Positions 6,295 through 11,036 of a DNA stretch of 14,049 nucleotides are shown here, piece after piece. The notes under the pieces were generated by a model. That model saw nothing but the letters and a program-made list of their open reading frames with translations, was not told where the DNA came from and did not search any database. Made by a program: the position numbers and the translations under genes. The stretch covers positions 1 through 14,049 of the forward strand of contig JAYEKL010000060.1 in assembly GCA_034660995.1 (NCBI GenBank), given 5' to 3'. The stretch comes from JAYEKL01 sp034660995. GTDB lineage: Bacteria; Patescibacteriota; Minisyncoccia; JAHIHE01; JAGLIN01. How positions within the stretch are numbered: the stretch's first letter is position 1; each line of letters opens with the position of its first letter.

Positions 6295-7501
6295 ATCTCC
6301 CAATCTTCTCCACAATTCCAAAAATATTCTCCTTACTTTTTTCAACTCCTGGCTGATTACAGGGGTTGACGCCTCGCAGTAAAGCGGAGTAAAAAGTAGC
6401 ATATTGAAAAAATGCCATAAATTGTCCAATTGTGTAAGGCGAAATTTCTTGGAGCTCAAGATGGATTGCGGGGATGTTATTGTCTATAACATCTTGCCAT
6501 GTTCCTTGCTCCTCGGCTTTAATTATGTCTTGAAGAGAAATATCATTCAAACTTTCTAAAGTTATATTTCTGCATTTGATATTTTTTAGATCTTTTTCAA
6601 TATCAAATTTTAAATTATGAGCAGAATTTTTAATAGTAATAAAAAGTCCCAATGAATTTTTTCTTCCAGAGATAAATCGTTGTAAAGTATGGTGTTGATT
6701 TTCTGGCGCTTCTCCGCCATAGATCGTTTGTCCAAGCTCTTTCTTGCAAACACTTTCATGGTAAAGTTGGACGATAAGGCTATAAAAACCGAATAATTTT
6801 TTTGAATATATTGATAAGAACAACTCAGTGTACCCTGTTTTTTCAAGTTTGTCAAGAGTGAGGGCAAGTTGTAAGGCAGGATTATTCTTAAGTTCTGATT
6901 GTAAGCCACACGCTAAATACATATCTTTTCCGCCTTCTATCATTTTTTTTGTATCTATACCAACAATTTCAGCAGAAGTTAAAGCAGATTCTGTAAGTCC
7001 TGAATATCTCCCGCTAATTTTTGGGTGAAATGAGACATCAATATTTTTTATTTTTCTAATTTTATTTAATGCGCCATCATTGTCTTCGGTAATTGTTAAA
7101 ATCGGATAATCTTGAAAAGCGAAATAATTAGCTAACACCTGAATTCTTGTGCCTGACTTGCTTGTTAAAATCATAAGTGTATCTTTTTTTGTACATTTAT
7201 TTTTTAATTCATTTATGTAGTCGGGGTCTTCCGTGTCTAGTAGATATATATTTTTATCACTTGTTTTTTTTAATGCACTATAGATTCCTCTAAAATTTGA
7301 GATTGATCCGCCATTTCCCTCTACAATAATATTTTTTTTGTTTTCATACTTCTTTCTCAATTTTTTAATCTCTTCTAGGTCGGGAGTGTATTTTGCAAAA
7401 TTAGGAGTTGGTGTAGATTTTATTTTTTCAATCTTTTTTTTGAATTCAGAAGAAGACAAATCTATTGTTGAGTGATCTAAATTTAAATTAAGTGTTGACA
7501 T
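6293..7501 (-). CDS. pgi: Glucose-6-phosphate isomerase, compact form
   Basis: The enzyme interconverts glucose 6-phosphate and fructose 6-phosphate in glycolysis and sugar-nucleotide supply. Two SIS-type sugar-phosphate folds are visible: IIVEGNGGSISNFRG (58-72) and the phosphate loop LTSKSGT (112-118). The signature GRYSGLTESALTSAEIVGID (164-183) follows, then GGEAPENQHH with E264 as the likely catalytic Glu and a His pair at 270-271. The C-terminal motif NPCNQPGVEKSK (379-390) corresponds to the canonical QPGVEAYK, so K390 is the likely active-site lysine. At 402 residues it is shorter than the 445-550 of most bacterial enzymes; the missing parts seem to be loops, since all active-site blocks are present. 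The ATG at 7501 lies 44 bp after the solute-binding-protein stop, so the genes probably share a transcript. Confidence 0.93.
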   Translation of the reverse strand: MSTLNLNLDHSTIDLSSSEFKKKIEKIKSTPTPNFAKYTPDLEEIKKLRKKYENKKNIIVEGNGGSISNFRGIYSALKKTSDKNIYLLDTEDPDYINELKNKCTKKDTLMILTSKSGTRIQVLANYFAFQDYPILTITEDNDGALNKIRKIKNIDVSFHPKISGRYSGLTESALTSAEIVGIDTKKMIEGGKDMYLACGLQSELKNNPALQLALTLDKLEKTGYTELFLSIYSKKLFGFYSLIVQLYHESVCKKELGQTIYGGEAPENQHHTLQRFISGRKNSLGLFITIKNSAHNLKFDIEKDLKNIKCRNITLESLNDISLQDIIKAEEQGTWQDVIDNNIPAIHLELQEISPYTIGQFMAFFQYATFYSALLRGVNPCNQPGVEKSKENIFGIVEKIGR

Positions 7502-7508
7502 AATTTTT

Positions 7509-7541
7509 GTTAAAATGTTTATATGTTAAAATGTTAAAATG
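7509..7541. repeat. Short AT-rich tandem repeat, motif GTTAAAAT
   Basis: Three copies of GTTAAAATG and one variant (TTTATATG) fill most of the 44-bp gap upstream of the pgi start. The same motif recurs at 10911-10944, upstream of the uvrA promoter. Confidence 0.6.
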
Positions 7542-7545
7542 CTTT

Positions 7546-9159
7546 CTACTTCCAAACCCTTTTTGTTTTCACAAACCAATTCTCAATCCCATTAAATCTA
7601 TTAGACGGAATGACAATATTGTCTAGCTCAACTCCTTGCACGGAATCATTATGCAAGTATAAATAGTTTGGACTGTATAGAAAAATTGCTGGAATGTCTT
7701 CAGTGATAAACTCTTGAAACTTTCTATATTTTTCAGCTCTAATTTCTTGGTTCGTTTCTTGTCTTGCTTCTTCTAAAAGTTTATCGACTTCCGAATTATC
7801 GTATAGAGATAGATTTAAACCTGATTCTTTTTTTTGTGAAGAATGCCAAAAAGCAAATGGATCAGGGTCGTAATTAAGAATTTGCGCGAATAGAATAGCT
7901 TCATATTCGCGAGGTTTTATATAGCCATCTCGAAGTTCATTTGTTTGAACGGTTTCTATTTCAATTTTAACACCTATCTCTTTCCACATCTGTTGAATTA
8001 TTTTTGCGGTTCTAGAAAGTTCAGTCTGATTGTGTGTAACAAGGATAAATTCTATTTTAATATCATCTTTTTCTCTGATTCCATCTCCATCAGAGTCAAT
8101 CCATCCCGCCGCGTCAAGGATGTTTTTGGCATGTTCTTTAGCGTAATCATAAACTTTTATATTAGGATTGTGACCTAATAATTGCGGTGGTATTGGTGAA
8201 TTGGACGAAATTCCTTCTCCTTTGAGAATTTCTTCTATTAATCTATTTTTATCTATTGCATGTGTAAGAGCTAGGCGCACTTTTTTGTCTGAAAGAGCTT
8301 TATTTTTTGTTTGATTAAGAAATATTGCAAAATATCGTGGAATTTTAAGTTTATATAAATTTAAGTTTTCAAAATCTGCAATTTTTTTCATATTCTCTGG
8401 AGAAAGATAATTTATTCCTTTAATTTCTTTTCGGTTAAATGCTGATATTAGCTCTTCCTCTTTTTGAAAAAATTTAAATATTAGTTTTTCTATATATGGC
8501 TTTTGGGCATAATAATTGTCGTTTCTGATAAATTCGATAGAACTTATCTTTCCTTCTCTGTCTTTCACAAATTGGCTAAATTTGTATGGGCCAGTTCCTA
8601 TTGGCCTTAGATTGCATTCAGCAAGAGGAAAGTTATTTATTTCTTTGGGTTCCCATAAATGTTTAGGTAATATTCCAAAGTTAAGATTGTTTAAGAAAGG
8701 GGAGTAGGTGTTTTTCAAAATAAATTTTATTGTGTAGTCGTCTAGTTTTTCCGTTCTTATTCCTATCCAGTTTGATCTTAAAATACTATTGTAGTCAGGA
8801 TTTTGAATAGTTTGAATCGTGTATATAATATCGTCCACAGTAAGTTTTTCTCCGCTATGCCAATAGACATCTTCTCTTATGTGAAAAATATAGTTTAATC
8901 CATCTTCTTCTATCTCATAATCTTTTGCAAGATCATTAATTAAATTTCCGTCTTTATTAAGTTTTAGTAAACTAGAATATACAATAGAGGAAAGGTCTGA
9001 ATCAATATCGTTTGATTGAGATAATATTGGATTTATAAATCTTGGTTGGCCAATCATACCTTCTGTATATTCTCCTCCAAAATTTGGGATCTCTTGTGTG
9101 TTCTCTGTGTAATAAGAAAAACATAAATAAATACTGCTAATAGAAATTGACAACAACAA
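7546..9159 (-). CDS. Membrane-anchored extracellular solute-binding protein, family 5 (peptide/nickel type)
   Basis: The domain starts GGEYTEGMIGQPRFINP and contains RPIGTGPYKFSQF, KVRLALTHAIDKNRLIEEIL and AAGWIDSDGDGIREKDD, all typical of DppA/OppA-like family 5 binding proteins. Such proteins capture peptides or related solutes outside the cell for an ABC transporter. No permease or ATPase gene is in the window. From the first possible TTG start (9159) the protein has 537 residues. The frame stays open to 9249 with no ATG, GTG or TTG, and that extra stretch reads KNIKSFLGKLSGISHVL then NKKEQIIVWI. This gives a positively charged cytoplasmic end before the hydrophobic segment, as expected for an N-terminal anchor. 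The true start is therefore probably upstream, at ATT 9243 or ATA 9249. No lipobox is clear. SecG lies upstream and pgi downstream on the same strand. Confidence 0.9.
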   Translation of the reverse strand: MLLSISISSIYLCFSYYTENTQEIPNFGGEYTEGMIGQPRFINPILSQSNDIDSDLSSIVYSSLLKLNKDGNLINDLAKDYEIEEDGLNYIFHIREDVYWHSGEKLTVDDIIYTIQTIQNPDYNSILRSNWIGIRTEKLDDYTIKFILKNTYSPFLNNLNFGILPKHLWEPKEINNFPLAECNLRPIGTGPYKFSQFVKDREGKISSIEFIRNDNYYAQKPYIEKLIFKFFQKEEELISAFNRKEIKGINYLSPENMKKIADFENLNLYKLKIPRYFAIFLNQTKNKALSDKKVRLALTHAIDKNRLIEEILKGEGISSNSPIPPQLLGHNPNIKVYDYAKEHAKNILDAAGWIDSDGDGIREKDDIKIEFILVTHNQTELSRTAKIIQQMWKEIGVKIEIETVQTNELRDGYIKPREYEAILFAQILNYDPDPFAFWHSSQKKESGLNLSLYDNSEVDKLLEEARQETNQEIRAEKYRKFQEFITEDIPAIFLYSPNYLYLHNDSVQGVELDNIVIPSNRFNGIENWFVKTKRVWK

Positions 9160-9351
9160 AATCCAAACGATTATTTGTTCTTTTTTATTTAAGACATGGG
9201 AAATCCCACTTAATTTTCCTAAAAAACTTTTTATATTTTTAATTAATATTTATTTTACTATTTTTATAAATATCGTTCTTTTCATACAAAAATTTAGCAA
9301 TTTTTTAAAACAAAACCGCAAAACACTCAAAACTATTTTAGTGAAAAGTAT

Positions 9352-9386
9352 AATTAAGACAGGACTCAATTTCTCTGATCTTAATT
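9352..9386. terminator. Possible weak terminator hairpin after secG
   Basis: AATTAAGACAG (9352-9362) pairs with CTG and TCTTAATT (9375-9386) with one bulged base. On the minus strand only ATACTTTT follows, so termination would be weak. The rest of the gap from about 9250 to 9397 is AT-rich and shows nothing else. Confidence 0.35.
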
Positions 9387-9397
9387 AATATTTGATA

Positions 9398-9613
9398 TTA
9401 TTGTATAAAACTATAGAATGTAGTTCCTAAAAATAATAGAGCAAGAATTACCGTTGCAATAAAAAGAAATTTATCAAATCCTCTTTTAGTTTGATATACA
9501 TTTCCGCTTCCTCCGAAAGTTTCGCTAAGTCCAGATCCTCTGTTTTGAAGTAAAATTGAGGAGATAAGGAGTATTGATATAATTATTTGAATTGTGCCGA
9601 GTGTTTTATCCAT
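9398..9613 (-). CDS. secG: Preprotein translocase subunit SecG
   Basis: SecG is the small subunit of the SecYEG channel and assists protein export across the cytoplasmic membrane. The 71-residue protein has the expected two membrane helices (about residues 8-23 and 47-67). The conserved cytoplasmic loop between them reads LLQNRGSGLSETFGG, followed by NVYQTKRGFDKFLF, which corresponds to the usual LLQ.G.G.GL...FGG....TRRG..K. The length is normal. It lies upstream of the anchored solute-binding protein, itself a Sec substrate. The ATG at 9613 has no Shine-Dalgarno sequence. Confidence 0.95.
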   Translation of the reverse strand: MDKTLGTIQIIISILLISSILLQNRGSGLSETFGGSGNVYQTKRGFDKFLFIATVILALLFLGTTFYSFIQ

Positions 9614-9683
9614 GGATTTTATTAGTTATTGTGACGAATTTCTAAAAACTTTATTACCTAGGGGCTAGTGATTTTTACCGATC

Positions 9684-9760
9684 ATTCCACTCTTGAGAGG
9701 GACCAGGGGTGTGTAACAAGCTTTTTAACACACCTCCAACCTCCTCTCTAGAGGGGAATT
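9684..9760. repeat. Large imperfect palindrome (MITE-like) between secG and the holin-like gene
   Basis: The left arm 9684-9714 and the right arm 9729-9760 are complementary over about 31 nt with several mismatches and one extra base. The ends are ATTCC...GAGAGG and CCTCTCTAGAGGGGAAT, and the inner GGTGTGT/ACACACC is clean. The loop is AACAAGCTTTTTAA. It is GC-richer than its surroundings, which suggests an inserted element. There is no strong T tract. It fills much of the 176-bp gap between the two genes. Confidence 0.75.
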
Positions 9761-9789
9761 ATAAGAAAACCAGCAGACCCTACTTATGA

Positions 9790-10140
9790 CTACTTTTTAG
9801 AGAATGCTCCGATAAAAATGTTAACAGCGCCAATAACTATCATTGCCCAAAATGCAGCCCAAAATCCGCTAATGGTAAGTTCGGGAATGAAATAGTCTAA
9901 TAAGAGAAGCATAGCAATATTTATTATGATTGTAAAGAGTCCGAATGTAAAAAGTATAATTGGCAGTGAAATAAGTTTGAGGATTGGCTTTATAAAGAAG
10001 TTTATTAAACCGAAGATAAATCCTATCATAAGCAATGTCATAAAGCTATCTTCTATTAGAGTAAACCCAGAAACTACTTTTGCCGCAATAAAAACTGCTA
10101 TTGAGTTTGTTAAAATTTGAATTATTAATTTTGAAACCAT
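9790..10140 (-). CDS. Four-helix membrane protein of the phage holin 4 superfamily IV type (PF04020-like)
   Basis: From the ATG at 10140 the protein has 116 residues and opens MVSKLIIQILTNSIAVFIAA, as is usual for this family. Four hydrophobic helices follow. Between the second and third is the typical GLINFFIKPILKLISLPIIL, and the end is FWAAFWAMIVIGAVNIFIGA. Members are called phage holin family proteins, but in most bacteria they are chromosomal membrane proteins of unknown role; nothing phage-like is nearby. An in-frame ATG at 10206 would add 22 residues that do not match the family and interrupt the usual start. It is the first gene of a minus-strand run leading to secG. Confidence 0.88.
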   Translation of the reverse strand: MVSKLIIQILTNSIAVFIAAKVVSGFTLIEDSFMTLLMIGFIFGLINFFIKPILKLISLPIILFTFGLFTIIINIAMLLLLDYFIPELTISGFWAAFWAMIVIGAVNIFIGAFSKK

Positions 10141-10235
10141 AATATTAGAATAATGAATAATGAATTCGCTAATGTCAAAATAGCATATTTTTTGAAATTT
10201 GTCCATGGGTTAGTATTAAGTATTAAATAATATTA

Positions 10236-10303
10236 TTCGACTTTATGGAGAACTATTGCGTGAAGTAAAATTCTGCGCGAACAAGCTTCTCCACAAGGTC
10301 GAA
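10236..10303. repeat. Leader hairpin of the repeat array, copy A
   Basis: The arms TTCGACTTTATGGAGAA (10236-10252) and TTCTCCACAAGGTCGAA (10287-10303) pair over 17 positions with two non-Watson-Crick pairs. The loop is 34 nt. The same hairpin with a 13-nt loop is found at 13899-13945, so stem sequence is kept while the loop varies. Confidence 0.85.
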
Positions 10304-10336
10304 GAATATTGTGGGTCCGTGTTCTGTTGGTTTGTT

Positions 10337-10371
10337 GGCTCCATAGTCCCGCAGGGCTGTGGAGCCTTTTT
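10337..10371 (+). terminator. Inverted repeat unit acting as a likely plus-strand terminator
   Basis: GGCTCCATAGTCCC pairs with GGGCTGTGGAGCC, with wobbles, around a short loop. TTTTT follows at 10367-10371. This is the 31-nt array palindrome in the opposite orientation to the units that follow. Confidence 0.65.
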
Positions 10372-10429
10372 GCTATTGTGTGTTGCCCCCCCGCATCGCA
10401 GTGCGGGGCAGGCTCCGGGCTGTGGAGCC
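10372..10429. repeat. GC-rich microhairpin and truncated repeat unit
   Basis: CCCCGCA (10389-10395) pairs with TGCGGGG (10402-10408) around TCGCAG. It is followed by a shortened array palindrome, GGCTCC joined to GGGCTGTGGAGCC (10411-10429). Copy B at 13966 lacks this whole stretch, so it is an insertion or local duplication. Confidence 0.7.
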
Positions 10430-10587
10430 TAAATGCAAGATTTTTTAAATTTCTTTTCACAAAGTTTGAAATCACAAAAGGCTCCACAGCCCTATCGGGA
10501 CTATGGAGCCAACGATGTTCAACAAATATTAAGTTTGAAATCACAAAAGGCTCCACAGCCCTATCGGGACTATGGAGCCAACGATGT

Positions 10588-10687
10588 NNNNNNNNNNNNN
10601 NNNNNNNNNNNNNNNNNNNNNNNNNNNNNNNNNNNNNNNNNNNNNNNNNNNNNNNNNNNNNNNNNNNNNNNNNNNNNNNNNNNNNNN
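10588..10687. other. 100-N assembly gap inside the repeat array
   Basis: Exactly 100 N, a common placeholder for unknown length. The phase across the gap does not fit whole 69-bp units (158 bp between unit starts), so the true array length is unknown. The stretch 10604-10716 of any reading frame here is meaningless. Confidence 0.97.
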
Positions 10688-10857
10688 AAAGTTTGAAATC
10701 ACAAAAGGCTCCACAGCCCTATCGGGACTATGGAGCCAACGATGTTCAACAAATATTAAGTTTGAAATCACAAAAGGCTCCACAGCCCTATCGGGACTAT
10801 GGAGCCAACGATGTTCAACAAATATTAAGTTTGAAATCACAAAAGGCTCCACAGCCC

Positions 10858-10878
10858 CGCCCATTCGGCAGGCAGGCC
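10858..10878. repeat. 21-nt GC-rich insertion in the last array unit
   Basis: CGCCCATTCGGCAGGCAGGC plus one C interrupts the palindrome exactly at its loop, between ACAGCCC and TATCGGG. The unit is otherwise intact. Confidence 0.75.
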
Positions 10879-10910
10879 TATCGGGACTATGGAGCCAACG
10901 ATGTAAATTA

Positions 10911-10944
10911 TGTTAAAATGTTAAAATGTTAGCATGTTAGTATG
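10911..10944. repeat. Short AT-rich tandem repeat upstream of the uvrA promoter
   Basis: TGTTAAAATG, TTAAAATG, TTAGCATG and TTAGTATG follow each other with a period of about 8. The motif matches the tract at 7509-7541 before pgi. Confidence 0.55.
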
Positions 10945-10952
10945 ATTCGCTC

Positions 10953-10980
10953 TTGATTTATTTTAAAATTGTGATATAAT
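10953..10980 (+). promoter_or_regulatory. Promoter of uvrA
   Basis: TTGATT (10953-10958), a 16-nt spacer and a perfect TATAAT (10975-10980). The 5' leader would be about 50 nt. I see no SOS (LexA) box or Shine-Dalgarno sequence in it. Confidence 0.7.
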
Positions 10981-11036
10981 GGCAGACAGTTTATAACTGT
11001 AAATTTATTAACAATTTAATAATTTGTATAAATAAT

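Larger units (their letters stand above)
10464..10903. repeat. Tandem array of 69-bp hairpin repeats
   Basis: Units begin with GTTTGAAATCACAAAA at 10464, 10533, 10691, 10760 and 10829. The spacing is exactly 69 bp wherever it is not broken by the gap. Each unit holds a 31-nt imperfect palindrome (GGCTCCACAGCCC ... GGGACTATGGAGCC) at 10480-10510, 10549-10579, 10707-10737 and 10776-10806, and a 38-nt linker AACGATGTTCAACAAATATT plus AAGTTTGAAATCACAAAA. Complete linkers are identical apart from the array edges. The last unit (10845-10896) carries a 21-nt insertion. The mismatches in the stem become G-U pairs on the minus strand, where TTTT also follows each hairpin. That suggests the RNA form, if any, is the minus-strand one. 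Confidence 0.93.

Noticed and set aside
6151..6459. Minus-strand ORF overlapping the 3' end of pgi
   Set aside because: Most of it is another frame of the glucose-6-phosphate isomerase gene, and it runs into the terminator and small-unit region without any recognisable motif.
9790..10140. Prophage lysis gene
   Set aside because: The holin-like name comes from the family; no endolysin, capsid or integrase gene is nearby, and the gene neighbours are housekeeping genes.
10464..10903. CRISPR array
   Set aside because: The period is constant at 69 bp, but the linkers between palindromes are identical and no cas gene is present, so there are no spacers.
10236..10903. Integron attC array
   Set aside because: Imperfect hairpins in tandem recall attC sites, but there are no cassette ORFs between them and no integrase gene, and all units are identical.
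10309..10932. Repetitive ORFs on both strands across the array (for example plus 10309-10932, minus 10233-10556 and 10541-10864)
   Set aside because: They translate palindromic repeats, and some run through the N gap; there is no start context and no protein-like composition.
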